A program made the position numbers and the translations under genes. The notes under the pieces are model-generated. The model was not told where the DNA came from, made no database searches, and worked only from the letters and a program-made list of their open reading frames with translations. Positions 16,691 to 25,288 of a stretch of 44,944 bases of DNA are shown one piece after another (within the stretch, counting starts at the first letter, position 1; every line of letters begins with the position of its first letter). Source of the stretch: Streptomyces sp. CB02923 (lineage in GTDB: Bacteria; Actinomycetota; Actinomycetes; Streptomycetales; Streptomycetaceae); contig NZ_LWKZ01000013.1 in assembly GCF_001905005.1 (NCBI RefSeq), positions 1 to 44,944 of the forward strand, given 5' to 3'.

Positions 16691-18726
16691 GAACCCGCTT
16701 CCCTTCCGCCGGACCCTGCGCCGGTGCCGGCCAAACCATCGGTTGCGGCCGGTGTACCGCCTCCATCGGTGTCGGCCAGTGCGCCGGTTCCGGACCCGCC
16801 GGTGGCCCGGGCGGGTGGGAGCGCGAGGACGGCGCGGGCGATGGCATCCGCGTCACCGAGACTGACGGAGTCGACACCGGGGCGTGCGGCGGCGGCCGTC
16901 ACCCAGTGAACGGACTCGGTGGGCACGCCGTGTGCGAAGCGGCGCGGGTGGGCGCGGCCGCGGGCGTCGATGACGTGACCGGGGCAGGCAGTCACGGCAA
17001 GTCCGCCGGTCTCGTAGGCCGTTCCGCAGCCACCCTCGATCCGGAAGGGCGTGATGTGCCCGTCGTCCAGCAGCTGCCGCATCAAAGGGTCGGTGGTCCG
17101 GCGCAGGTCGGGCTCGGACAGCCGGGCCTCGATGAGGACACGTGCCCTGACCGGCGGCGCCGGTATGTCGTGGGAGGTGCACACGAAGCCCGGCCGGTGC
17201 GGGTCCGCGTGGATCTTGACGCCCGGGCCGGTCACCTGCAGGATCCCGGCCTTGATCAGCGCGACCATCTGCTCGATGCGGACGGCGGGCGGTCCGATCG
17301 ACAGGAAGGCGTTGAGGGGCGTGTACCAGCCTTCCAGCTCGTTGCGGTGGGAGTTGCCGTCCAGGCCGCCGTGGTCGACGGCGAGGCGGATCTCGTTGCG
17401 CAGGTCGCGCAGAATGTCCAGGGCGGCCTTCACCGGGTTGCTCACATTCCCGCTGCGGGCCCGGAGCACATCCTGGCGCAGGTATTCGATCAGCCAGGTG
17501 TGGAAGGCATCCCGGCCGGCGAACTGCCGTCCGGCGCAGGGACGGGCGAGCCGGTCCCAGTCCCAGCGGTCCTCGGCCGCGATACCGAAGGCGTCCAGGA
17601 TCTCCACCCGGTGCGCTTCAGGTTCGGCAGCAAGGTACAGCTCGGTGAACACCTCCCGATCGAAGCTGCGCCCGCAGCTGTCCAGCAGGGTGCCGTAGTA
17701 GACGCCCTCCGTCTCGCGGGCGATCAGCGGCCACAGGTCGGTCCCGAAGTAGACGCGGTCACCGTCCTGGGCGCGATGGCGCAGCTGCGCGATGCGCTGC
17801 GCGGTCAGCAGCCGCGGGACGTACCGGCCGCACGCCCCTTTCTCGTTCTCGCCGCGCGCGTGATACGGGATGCCCCGCCGCGACGTGGCGCACAACCGGG
17901 GCTCCAGCCCCGACTTCTCGTACACCAGCTCCGAGCCGTGCCGCACGAACCGGCCGCCGCGGCCACTGGTGAGCAACACCATGTGGTCGAAGAAGTTCAG
18001 GCCCAGGCCGCGCAGCAGAACCTGCTCGCCCGGGGCAATGCCGGAGAGGTCCACGTCGGACGGGTTGGCGGGAGGGACGTAGAGCAGTCCCTGCTCCCGT
18101 GCCCGGTTGGACAACAGCCGTTCTTGATCGCCGAGTTCGGCGCCGACATGCCCCTGGGAGAGGACCACGGCGTCCAGGCCCTCGATCAGCCGCCCGTTCT
18201 CCAGCAGCACGCTCTGCTGCATCGCACCGTCGTGTCCCCCGCCGAGGGCCACCGCTCGGGTGCAGTGGGTGGTGATGTCGACGTGCGGCGGGGCCGCCAG
18301 GCATATACGGGCGAACATCTCCCGCAGGTAGCTGCCGAAGAAGGCCCGCGTCGGATAGTCGTCGCTGCCCAGCCGGCGTGCCTCGGCCACAACCCACTCG
18401 TCCCGGACGGCCGCGTCATGTCCGCTCGCGCCGCTGACCTCCTGTGCCCATTCATACAGGCTGGGGCCGGGCTCCACCGGCCCGTCCATCGACACACTCC
18501 GGTCGGTCCACACCGTGATCTGGCACGCCACGGTGTTCATCAGCAGTTGCCGGGACTGATCGGTGCGCCATACCGCGCCGGCGCCGGCCGGCCAGGGGTC
18601 GACCAGATAGACGTGGACGCGCTCACGTCCTGGTGAGCGACGAGCATTGGCGCACAACCGTTCCAGTACAGAAAGGCCGCGCGGGCCGACTCCGACGACG
18701 CAGATCGACAAAGGCCTTCTGGGCAC
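16687..18726 (-). CDS. CreE-like flavin-dependent aspartate N-oxygenase
   Basis: A 679-aa FAD/NAD(P)-binding protein. The dinucleotide-binding loop VVGVGPRGLSVLERL lies about 10 residues from the start. Other segments include LVDPWPAGAGAVWRTDQS, VVLSQGHVG and a late GGCGTAYETGG. Length and layout fit the CreE/FzmM type, which oxidises L-aspartate through several steps to nitrosuccinate. The GTG at 18726 has an AGGAG site 9 bases upstream, while the longer frame start at 18780 has none. The tail of ~45 residues is Gly/Ala/Thr-rich and probably disordered. It is coupled to the CreD-like gene. The pair implies nitrite production for an N-N, N-nitroso, diazo or nitro group. Confidence 0.85.
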   Translation of the reverse strand: MPRRPLSICVVGVGPRGLSVLERLCANARRSPGRERVHVYLVDPWPAGAGAVWRTDQSRQLLMNTVACQITVWTDRSVSMDGPVEPGPSLYEWAQEVSGASGHDAAVRDEWVVAEARRLGSDDYPTRAFFGSYLREMFARICLAAPPHVDITTHCTRAVALGGGHDGAMQQSVLLENGRLIEGLDAVVLSQGHVGAELGDQERLLSNRAREQGLLYVPPANPSDVDLSGIAPGEQVLLRGLGLNFFDHMVLLTSGRGGRFVRHGSELVYEKSGLEPRLCATSRRGIPYHARGENEKGACGRYVPRLLTAQRIAQLRHRAQDGDRVYFGTDLWPLIARETEGVYYGTLLDSCGRSFDREVFTELYLAAEPEAHRVEILDAFGIAAEDRWDWDRLARPCAGRQFAGRDAFHTWLIEYLRQDVLRARSGNVSNPVKAALDILRDLRNEIRLAVDHGGLDGNSHRNELEGWYTPLNAFLSIGPPAVRIEQMVALIKAGILQVTGPGVKIHADPHRPGFVCTSHDIPAPPVRARVLIEARLSEPDLRRTTDPLMRQLLDDGHITPFRIEGGCGTAYETGGLAVTACPGHVIDARGRAHPRRFAHGVPTESVHWVTAAAARPGVDSVSLGDADAIARAVLALPPARATGGSGTGALADTDGGGTPAATDGLAGTGAGSGGREAGS

Positions 18727-18896
18727 AGATATCCACTCCTGCTGCGGGAGGCGATAGGGGGTGCCGTACTCTGCGATCACCGTAGGCCGGGGCGCAGCGC
18801 CTCAACGGGCCACTTCCACGCGGCGTCACTGGTCCACTTGAGGCCGGCCGATGCGTGGCGGCCCTGGGCCGTCAGCAGCCCGTTCGGTGCGCGCAC

Positions 18897-18955
18897 GAGT
18901 ACGACAACGGGACGGCCGCCGAAGTCACGTCGGTGGCCGTCCCGTTGCCGTACTC
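18897..18955. terminator. Hairpin terminator after the ABM gene
   Basis: A 21-bp stem with one mismatch surrounds a 17-base loop (core CAACGGGACGGCC / GGCCGTCCCGTTG, which is perfect over 13 bp). It lies just past the stop of the ABM gene on the minus strand and about 170 bases before the CreE start. No T-run follows, as is common in Streptomyces. It suggests that creED are transcribed from their own promoter between 18726 and 18897. Confidence 0.6.
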
Positions 18956-18963
18956 CGCGGGAC

Positions 18964-19317
18964 CTATGCCCGCACGAATCCGTGGCTCCGCTCCACTTTC
19001 GCCACATGGAGCGAGTAGCTCTGGTACCACTGGTCCTGCCCGCGCTTCTGCGCCGCCAGATGCTCGGCGTTGCGCCGCCACCGGGCGAGGCTGTCGGCGT
19101 CGCGGAAGTAGGCGATGGTGACGGCCAGTCCGCCGGGGGACTCCGCGAAGTCCATTCCGAGGTATCCGGGGACCTCTTTCACCAGCTCTTCCATGCGGGC
19201 GACGGTCTCGCCGTAGCCGCTCTGGTCCTCGGTGCGCACCGCGGTGAAGACCGACATGTAGTACGGCGGTTCAAAGGCATCGACAGGGGTGACCGGCGCC
19301 TTGGAGTGATCGCTCAT
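18964..19317 (-). CDS. Antibiotic biosynthesis monooxygenase (ABM) domain protein
   Basis: A 117-aa protein of the ABM / dimeric α+β barrel fold. MSVFTAVRTEDQSGYGET, then YLGMDFAESPGGLAVTIAYF and SLARWRRNAEHLAAQKRG give the usual strand-helix-strand order and the W-x6-H region. Family members act as cofactor-free monooxygenases, haem-binding proteins or structural partners. Here a small-molecule role is likely because it lies between the ATP-grasp gene (86 bases upstream) and creED on the same strand. The specific reaction cannot be told from the sequence. Confidence 0.85.
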   Translation of the reverse strand: MSDHSKAPVTPVDAFEPPYYMSVFTAVRTEDQSGYGETVARMEELVKEVPGYLGMDFAESPGGLAVTIAYFRDADSLARWRRNAEHLAAQKRGQDQWYQSYSLHVAKVERSHGFVRA

Positions 19318-19402
19318 GGCGCCATCGTAGGACAGGACGCGCCCGGCACCGAGCGGCCGACCAGGGCTGGTGATCCGGTCCGGCGGCAGAGCGGGTGCGG
19401 TT

Positions 19403-20665
19403 TCACTCGTCGGCCGCCTCGCCGATCACGAACGTGTCATCGGCGACCTTCTGCGCCATGGCCATCGGCAGCCAGGTCCTCTCCGTGAACAGTTCGTCCC
19501 ATTCAAGTTCGATGTAGCCCTCCCTGGTGCTCCAGTTCCTGGCGGACCGGGAGAGGTCACCCCGCTTGGCGCCGATGTACATGCTCCGCACCTCGGGCGG
19601 CAGCGGGATGTCATCGCGCACGTCCAGGATCCGTCCGGGCGGGCACTTGAGGAACGCGATGGCCGACGTCTTGGTGGGCGGCGTGGCGCAGACGACGTCG
19701 AGGAGGTCGTCTCCGAGATACGAACCGACGTGCAGCCGGTAGGGGTTGAGCGAGTAGGCCCGCTCGACCTGGTCCATGATCCCGTCGCCGCCCGGCCGGG
19801 CGGCGACCTCGATCACCCAGGCCGTCCCGTCCGCGGCGAACTTGATCTCCACGTGGGCGAGACCCCGGTCGATGCCCAGCGCGGTGCAGGCGCGTACGGC
19901 GAGGCCGGTCAGCTCCCGGTCCGCGGTGCGGTAGCTCGGTACCAGGTGCGCCATCTCGGCGAACCAAGGGCGGGGGGACAGGTACTTCTCGGTCACGGTG
20001 AGGACCTGAGCGCGGCCGGCTCCGCAGAGGACTTCCACGGACACCTCGTCGTCGGAGTCGACGAGCTGCTCCACCAGATACGTGTCGCCCTGGATGTTCA
20101 ACAGCGATCCGTACTCCGCGACGACGCCCTTTGCCTCCGCGAGACCGGCGACCGCCTCCTCGCGCGTGGCGGCCAGCACGACCCCTCCGCTGCCGCCGAA
20201 GTCGTACGGCTTGATGACCACGGGCAGACCGATGGCGTCGATGGCGTCGAGCAGCTCCTGCTCGCACTGGACCGGCAGGGATCGGGGAGTCGGGACGCCG
20301 GCGGCCACGAGAGCCTGCTTCATGGCGTGCTTGTTGCGGGCGTTGACCACGACCGTGGCATCCAGCCCGCCCAGCCCCAGGGCACGGTTCACGGTGTTCG
20401 CCGAACCCAGCGTCCAGTCGTTGAGCGGAACGACGATTCTGGGGTGCCAGCCCTGCTCCGCGTGCGCGTGGATCGCCTTCAGCAAGGAGTCCGGGTCCAG
20501 GGGATCAGCCGAAAGCATGTTGTCGAACATGCGGTTCGGCTTGCGTACAGCATCTTCCGCGGCTGCCCAGACGGGGAGATCTGCAGCCTGCTTGGCCCCT
20601 AAGAGAGCCCGTTCACGGAGATACTGGTCGGCGCCGAGCAGGAGTACATATTCTTTCGGCGGCAT
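19403..20665 (-). CDS. ATP-grasp carboxylate-amine ligase 1
   Basis: About 420 aa. A full ATP-grasp enzyme: pre-ATP-grasp domain to ~residue 110, ATP lysine in LPVVIKPYDFGGSGGVVLA, a YLVEQLV strand and metal-binding residues in AHVEIKF and VIEVAARPGGDG. Such enzymes form amide or peptide bonds through acyl phosphates and make dipeptides in NRPS-free pathways. Two in-frame ATGs (20665 and 20686) arise from a 21-bp tandem duplication; I use 20665 because it directly precedes the conserved EYVLLLGADQYL. The operator block copy 2 is upstream. It is likely the key bond-forming enzyme of this cluster along with the second ATP-grasp at 24 kb. Confidence 0.92.
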   Translation of the reverse strand: MPPKEYVLLLGADQYLRERALLGAKQAADLPVWAAAEDAVRKPNRMFDNMLSADPLDPDSLLKAIHAHAEQGWHPRIVVPLNDWTLGSANTVNRALGLGGLDATVVVNARNKHAMKQALVAAGVPTPRSLPVQCEQELLDAIDAIGLPVVIKPYDFGGSGGVVLAATREEAVAGLAEAKGVVAEYGSLLNIQGDTYLVEQLVDSDDEVSVEVLCGAGRAQVLTVTEKYLSPRPWFAEMAHLVPSYRTADRELTGLAVRACTALGIDRGLAHVEIKFAADGTAWVIEVAARPGGDGIMDQVERAYSLNPYRLHVGSYLGDDLLDVVCATPPTKTSAIAFLKCPPGRILDVRDDIPLPPEVRSMYIGAKRGDLSRSARNWSTREGYIELEWDELFTERTWLPMAMAQKVADDTFVIGEAADE

Positions 20666-20701
20666 GGCTGATTCTTTCGGCGGCATGGCTGCATCCCATT
20701 T
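20660..20701 (-). repeat. 21-bp tandem duplication over the ATP-grasp start
   Basis: The unit GCCATGCCGCCGAAAGAAT plus two bases occurs twice in tandem on the minus strand and encodes MPPKESA then MPPKEY. It duplicates the start codon and the first codons, so translation could begin at either copy. No strong ribosome site precedes either one. The coordinates are approximate by a few bases. Confidence 0.6.
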
Positions 20702-20757
20702 TCCATGGATCCCCCTGAGTGCGTTGCAAGGAGCACTCCGGACGGGAACGAGGCTAG

Positions 20758-20769
20758 TCATACGAATGA
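20758..20769. promoter_or_regulatory. Palindromic operator candidate 3
   Basis: TCATACGAATGA is the reverse complement of the imperfect site at 4621-4632. It lies about 93 bases upstream of the ATP-grasp start and 77 bp from operator candidate 4. Confidence 0.55.
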
Positions 20770-20834
20770 CGGCATGACAAGTGCCTGATTATTGCTGGAC
20801 TTTGGCCACTCCGGGTGCGCTACAGTCCCACTAC

Positions 20835-20846
20835 TCATACGTATGA
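20835..20846. promoter_or_regulatory. Palindromic operator candidate 4
   Basis: TCATACGTATGA is identical to the perfect palindrome at 4543-4554. The pair spacing of 77 bp here against 78 bp in copy 1 suggests two dimers binding around one promoter or forming a loop. Confidence 0.6.
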
Positions 20847-21212
20847 CGAGTTTGTGGGGCTGTGCTGTCGGCTGCGCAGCGGTCCCTCCTGCACGGACGG
20901 AGCAACATATGTCCTCACACGCCGCCCATGGCGACGGCTTACTGCCCGCTTCAAACACGGAATACCCCCGGTGCGGGCCGCGCCGGGAACGGCCCTCGCG
21001 CTGGCCCGATACGAGCGGCACATACGCGGCCGCGCGGCTGAATACCGGCCATGTGCACCCGCTCATCACACGCCTGGTGGCGAGAACCGGACACATATGG
21101 TGCCGGTTTTTGGCCATCACCGCCGGCGGGGAAGCACCACGACTTCAGCACCCCGTGACCGGATGAACGAGCCACGCCTTTCAGCCGCCCCCACGCAGGA
21201 AACCGGCCAGCG

Positions 21213-22502
21213 GTGAGCGAGTCGGCGACCACAGAGCCGGCGACCGGCACAGGCTCCAAGGCCCAACGGCCCGCCGCACCCGGCGACTTCTGGAAGCTGT
21301 GGACGGGCCAGTCGATCAGCCTGCTCGGGGACAGCTTCATGGTGGTCGCCCTGCCGCTGTTCGCCGTCAGTGTGCTGCACCTGTCGGCCGCCCAGGCGGC
21401 GCTGACCCCCTTCGCGCTGAACGCGCCGTTCCTGATACTGAGCCTGCCGGCCGGCGCGCTCATCGACCGGCGCAGACGCCGTGCGGTCATGCTGGCCTGC
21501 GACGTCACCCAGGCCGCAGTGTTCGGCCTGATCGCGCTCGCCGCCTGGCTGCACCAGCTCTCCTTCGTCCTGCTGATGCTCCTTCTGGTGATCAGCGGGT
21601 GCGCGCTGGTGTTCTTCCAGGTGGCCTATACGACCTATCTGCCGAGTCTCATCTCCGATCCGGACGAACTGCACCGCGGCAACAGCCGGCTCTACCTCTC
21701 CGAGTCGGCATCCAAGACGCTGGGGCCGGTGGCGGCGGGGCCGCTGGTCGCCTTCTTCGGCCCGCTCGCCACCATCGCCCTGAACGCCGGCTCCTTCCTG
21801 CTGTCCTTCGGAGCCATCACGGCCATCCGGCATCGCGAGCCCGAGCCGGAGGCGGCGCCCGCGGAGCGCGTGGGCATGGTCCGGGAGATCCGCGAGGGGC
21901 TGAGTTTCGTGCTGCGCCACCCCTGGCTGGAACCCGTGCTCAGCGCCGGGGCGGTCTACGTCTTCTTCCTCAGCGTGCTGGAAGCCAGCCTGGTCCTCTA
22001 CCTGCACTACACCTGGGGCATGTCCACCGGGGAGATCGGCCTGGTGCTGGGACTGGCAGGTCTCGGCTACCCCGTCGGCAGCCTGCTCTCCAAGCGCATC
22101 ATGGACGGGATCGGGACCTCCCGGGCGCTGATCCTCAGCCTCGTGGTCAACATCCTCGGCTGCGCCGCTATGCCGGTCTTCGGTTCCGTCGGCTGGACGG
22201 CAGGTCTGATCGTCGGCGGGATCTTGCAAGGCTTCGCCAACGCGGTCTTCGGGCCCATCTCCCTGACGCTGCGACAGACCGTCACCCCGCCCGGCCTGCT
22301 CGGACGGGTCAACTCCGTGCAGCGATTCCTGCTGTGGGGCATGGTGCCGCTCGGCAGCCTGGCCGCCTCCGCGATGATCTCGCTCGCCGGACTGGCCGGC
22401 GCCCTGTGGATGGGCGGCATCGGCACCGCCCTCTCCCTCCCCGCCCTGGCCCGACGGCGTGTGCGCCGGGGCTGGAGCACGCCGGCGGAGGCGCCGGCAT
22501 GA
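21213..22502 (+). CDS. MFS exporter
   Basis: A 429-aa major facilitator protein with 12 predicted membrane helices. It starts FWKLWTGQSISLLGDSFMVV and has the cytoplasmic loop RRRRAVMLACD after helix 2. This resembles the EntS/MFS_3 group of drug and siderophore exporters. The GTG start at 21213 has a GCAGGA site. It is divergent from the ATP-grasp gene across control region copy 2. The likely job is export of, and resistance to, the cluster product. Confidence 0.9.
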   Translation: MSESATTEPATGTGSKAQRPAAPGDFWKLWTGQSISLLGDSFMVVALPLFAVSVLHLSAAQAALTPFALNAPFLILSLPAGALIDRRRRRAVMLACDVTQAAVFGLIALAAWLHQLSFVLLMLLLVISGCALVFFQVAYTTYLPSLISDPDELHRGNSRLYLSESASKTLGPVAAGPLVAFFGPLATIALNAGSFLLSFGAITAIRHREPEPEAAPAERVGMVREIREGLSFVLRHPWLEPVLSAGAVYVFFLSVLEASLVLYLHYTWGMSTGEIGLVLGLAGLGYPVGSLLSKRIMDGIGTSRALILSLVVNILGCAAMPVFGSVGWTAGLIVGGILQGFANAVFGPISLTLRQTVTPPGLLGRVNSVQRFLLWGMVPLGSLAASAMISLAGLAGALWMGGIGTALSLPALARRRVRRGWSTPAEAPA

Positions 22503-22752
22503 CGCCGGTCCTACGTCTCGCGCCGGTACCGGGCCGGCTTCCGCGGCACCAGGCACCTGACGTGACGAGCGGGACGCGCCCCGGCCGGGCGCCCGCCTCT
22601 TTCCCCGAATCTCCCCGGTGGTTTCCACGCAAGCGACGTGGTGGCACCGTCCGCCACCCTCTCTCGGCGCGCATGGGCCGATCAGGCCGCCGTACCGTGC
22701 AGTGCCCTGCTGTTCGTCCGACGCAACCCCCTGAGTGCAACGAGGCTGATCG

Positions 22753-23862
22753 ATGACCATCGCCGCTGTCCATGTCCACCGTCTGGTGGCGCCCCTGCAC
22801 ACGCCGTTCGCCACTGCCCTGGCGACCCTGACCCACCTTTCGACCGTCGTCGTCGAGATCGTGGACCAGGACGGGCGCTCCGGCTTCGGCGAGGCGCCGG
22901 AGGTGTGGACGGTCACCGGATCCTCGATCGCCTCCAGCGAGGCATGTGTCACCGAGGCGTTCGCCCCGCTCCTCATCGGTCGCGACGCCGACGACCTGGT
23001 GGAGAACTGCCGCAGGGTCAGCAGCGCGGTGGCCGGCAACGAGCCGGCCAAGGCCGCGGTGGACATCGCGCTGCATGATCTCGCCGCGGTCCGCCTCGGG
23101 ATCCCGCTGGTCCGACTGCTCGGCGGCTCCCGGCTGGTGGTGCCCACCGACGTGAGCCTTGCCGTCGGCGCCGTGGACAGCCTGGCCACGGCGGCCAAGA
23201 GCCGGGTCGCGGAGGGTTTCGACGTGCTGAAGGTCAAGGTCGGCACGGACGCGGCCACGGACGTCGACCGCGTGACGGCGGTTCGCGAGGCGGTCGGTCC
23301 CGAGGTGAGGATCCGTCTCGACGCCAACCAGGGCTGGACGCCCCGCGAGGCGGTACGCATCATCCGCTCGCTGGAAGACGCCGGCGTGGGGGCGGAGTTC
23401 GTCGAACAGCCGGTGGCCCGCCGGGACGTGGAGGGCCTGGCCTGGGTGAGCGACCGCGTCGGGACCCCGATCATGGCGGATGAGTCCGTCTTCGACGTGC
23501 GCGACCTGGTGGAGGTGATCCGCCGGCGCGCGGCGGACATGATCAACGTCAAGCTGGCGAAGAGCGGCGGCCTCAGCGCCGCCCGCACCCTCCTCGAACT
23601 GGCGCGAGCTCAGGGCATGGCCACCATCCTCGGCTGCAATCTGGAGAGCGAGATCGGCACCGGCGCCGCGGCCAGCCTGGTGGCCGCCTACGGGACCACG
23701 ATGGTCAGCGACCTCGACGCCGTGTGGTGGCTCAAGCGCCCCGCCGTCACCGGCGGTATGCGCTACCAGGGCGCTTCGGTCGTGCTGCCCGACGCGCCGG
23801 GCCTGGGCATCTGCGGCCTGGTCAGCGCACAGGCCCGGGAAGCCGCGGTGCCACCGGCGTGA
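22753..23862 (+). CDS. Dipeptide-epimerase-like enolase-superfamily enzyme
   Basis: A 369-aa mandelate racemase/muconate-lactonising-type enzyme. It has the catalytic KVKVG near residue 162, the metal ligands in RLDANQGW, FVEQPV and MADES, and the second lysine in NVKLAKSGG. The late SDLDAVWW keeps the D-x-D motif seen in L-Ala-D/L-Glu-type dipeptide epimerases. Epimerising the α-carbon of a dipeptide would suit a pathway using ATP-grasp ligases. A muconate or succinylbenzoate role is less likely from this motif. The 250-base spacer before it is not coding; it contains a CCCCCTGAGTGC word also found at 20713. Confidence 0.88.
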   Translation: MTIAAVHVHRLVAPLHTPFATALATLTHLSTVVVEIVDQDGRSGFGEAPEVWTVTGSSIASSEACVTEAFAPLLIGRDADDLVENCRRVSSAVAGNEPAKAAVDIALHDLAAVRLGIPLVRLLGGSRLVVPTDVSLAVGAVDSLATAAKSRVAEGFDVLKVKVGTDAATDVDRVTAVREAVGPEVRIRLDANQGWTPREAVRIIRSLEDAGVGAEFVEQPVARRDVEGLAWVSDRVGTPIMADESVFDVRDLVEVIRRRAADMINVKLAKSGGLSAARTLLELARAQGMATILGCNLESEIGTGAAASLVAAYGTTMVSDLDAVWWLKRPAVTGGMRYQGASVVLPDAPGLGICGLVSAQAREAAVPPA

Positions 23863-23950
23863 CGACCGGCGGTGCCACCGGCGGCGAGGCCGTCGCCCAC
23901 GCCTGTCACGCCGGCTGAGTTCCGGTACATCAAAGGGTTGGAGCAGCAAG

Positions 23951-25231
23951 TTGAAGGCAGAAATACCGTCGAGGCCCCACGTCGTCCTGGTCGGCGCGTA
24001 CGGCCATGTGGCGGGTCAGTTCCTCGAGGCGGCCCGCCGGCACGCGTGTGAGATCAGCTTCGTGCACGAGCCGGGCAAGGTGACCGAGGCCCATCGTGCC
24101 CTGGTCGAGCGGGTGATCGACGTCGACGATCTCGCGAACGTCGCGGCCGTGGTCAAGGCGGCACGGCAGCTCCATGCCGAGCAGCCCGTCAACCACGTCC
24201 TGTCGCTCACCGAGTTCGGTGTGGAGCCGGCGGCTGCGATCGCGGAGGAGCTGGGGATCCCGACGCCGGTCTCACGGCCGGTGACGGAGACCCTGCGCAA
24301 CAAGCACCGGATGCGCGAAGTCCTCAGCACACACCCCGAGTTGCACGTGCGCAGTGCCCTGTGCGGCGGCCTGGAGGAGGCCCTGGAGGCGGCGGAGCGG
24401 TTCGGGTATCCCGTCATTGTCAAGCCCGACTCCGCGTGGGGCAGCCTCGCGGTACGCAGAGTCGACGACGAAGTCGCACTGCGCGAGGCGTTCGACGGCG
24501 TCCGGGACGTCGACCAGGCGGTGCTGGTGGAGGAGTTCCTGACCGGGCCCGAGTACAGCATCGAGGCATTCAGCCAGGCCGGGACGCACCAGCTCGTCGC
24601 CGTGACTGCCAAGGCCAAGTTGGAGAACTTCATCGAGATCGGCCATGTCATCCCGGGCGTTCCCCGAGGGACGGCCGCCGAACTCGCCGAGGTGATCGGC
24701 CGCTTCCTCGACGCGGTCGGTCTGACGGACGGCAACACGCACACGGAGGTGATCGTCACCCCGGCCGCCGGGGCGCGGATCGTCGAGTCCCACAGCCGCC
24801 CCGGCGGCGACAGCATCCCCCACCTGGTCGAGCTGGCCACGGGGGTACGCCTCGGGGAGCTGGCGCTGCTGGCCGCCATCGGGCGGAGCGACCTGCCCTG
24901 GAACGCCGACCGCAGCCGGGGGGCAGCCATCGCGTTCTGGATCGGCCGGCCCGGCACGGTCGAGTCCGTGCCCGAGTTCGGCAAGGAGGTGCGGGAACGC
25001 TGTGTCGAGATCAACCTGCCGGCCGAGGCCGGCAAGCGGACGACGGATGTCCGGCACAGCTTCGACCGGCTCGGCTTCGTGATCGGCGCGGCGGAGGACG
25101 GAGAGCGGGCTTTCGCTCTGGCGCGCGGAGTGATCGAGGAGCACCCCGTGGTGATCGCCCCCGACCAGGGCGAGCCGGACCCCTCAGCGGATCTGGCCCG
25201 GGTGCGCCGCTACGCACGCGGCCAGCTCTGA
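23951..25231 (+). CDS. ATP-grasp carboxylate-amine ligase 2
   Basis: A 426-aa ATP-grasp ligase. The N-terminal domain begins HVVLVGAYGHVAGQF. The ATP lysine is in YPVIVKPDSAWGS, followed by LVEEFLTGPEYSIEAF. The metal site is in THTEVIV and RIVESHSRPGGDSIPH. The C-terminal lid is typical of BacD/PurK-like amino-acid ligases. The start is TTG at 23951 with GGAG about 9 bases upstream; no in-frame ATG or GTG is better placed. It is not a close duplicate of the first ATP-grasp, so the two probably make different bonds, for example two successive amides. It is the last gene of the cluster. Confidence 0.9.
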   Translation: MKAEIPSRPHVVLVGAYGHVAGQFLEAARRHACEISFVHEPGKVTEAHRALVERVIDVDDLANVAAVVKAARQLHAEQPVNHVLSLTEFGVEPAAAIAEELGIPTPVSRPVTETLRNKHRMREVLSTHPELHVRSALCGGLEEALEAAERFGYPVIVKPDSAWGSLAVRRVDDEVALREAFDGVRDVDQAVLVEEFLTGPEYSIEAFSQAGTHQLVAVTAKAKLENFIEIGHVIPGVPRGTAAELAEVIGRFLDAVGLTDGNTHTEVIVTPAAGARIVESHSRPGGDSIPHLVELATGVRLGELALLAAIGRSDLPWNADRSRGAAIAFWIGRPGTVESVPEFGKEVRERCVEINLPAEAGKRTTDVRHSFDRLGFVIGAAEDGERAFALARGVIEEHPVVIAPDQGEPDPSADLARVRRYARGQL

Positions 25232-25256
25232 CACCGGGATCCCGCCGCATCTGTTC

Positions 25257-25288
25257 GCGGCCGCCGGCGCGGGGGCGCTGCCGGCCGC
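25257..25288 (+). terminator. GC-rich hairpin after ATP-grasp 2
   Basis: GCGGCCGCCGGC and GCCGGCCGC can pair with a one-base bulge around an 11-base loop, about 25 bases past the stop. This is a plausible terminator for the exporter-epimerase-ligase arm. It lacks a T-run. Confidence 0.4.

Larger units (their letters stand above)
20724..21130 (-). repeat. Cluster control region, copy 2 of an inverted pair
   Basis: The reverse complement of this region aligns end to end with 4258-4670 at roughly three-quarters identity by eye. It fills most of the 547-base spacer between the ATP-grasp gene (minus) and the MFS exporter (plus). In copy 1 the side matching the ATP-grasp gene faces the 4830 gene, and the side matching the exporter faces the decayed LOG operon. 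Both operator palindromes are kept. The function is inferred to be a shared divergent promoter. I see no convincing gene in the spacer itself. Confidence 0.75.

Noticed and set aside
22727..22752. Third copy of the control block before the epimerase gene
   Set aside because: Only two short words (CCCCCTGAGTGC and AACGAGGCT) are shared with the 20.7-kb block and there is no palindrome.
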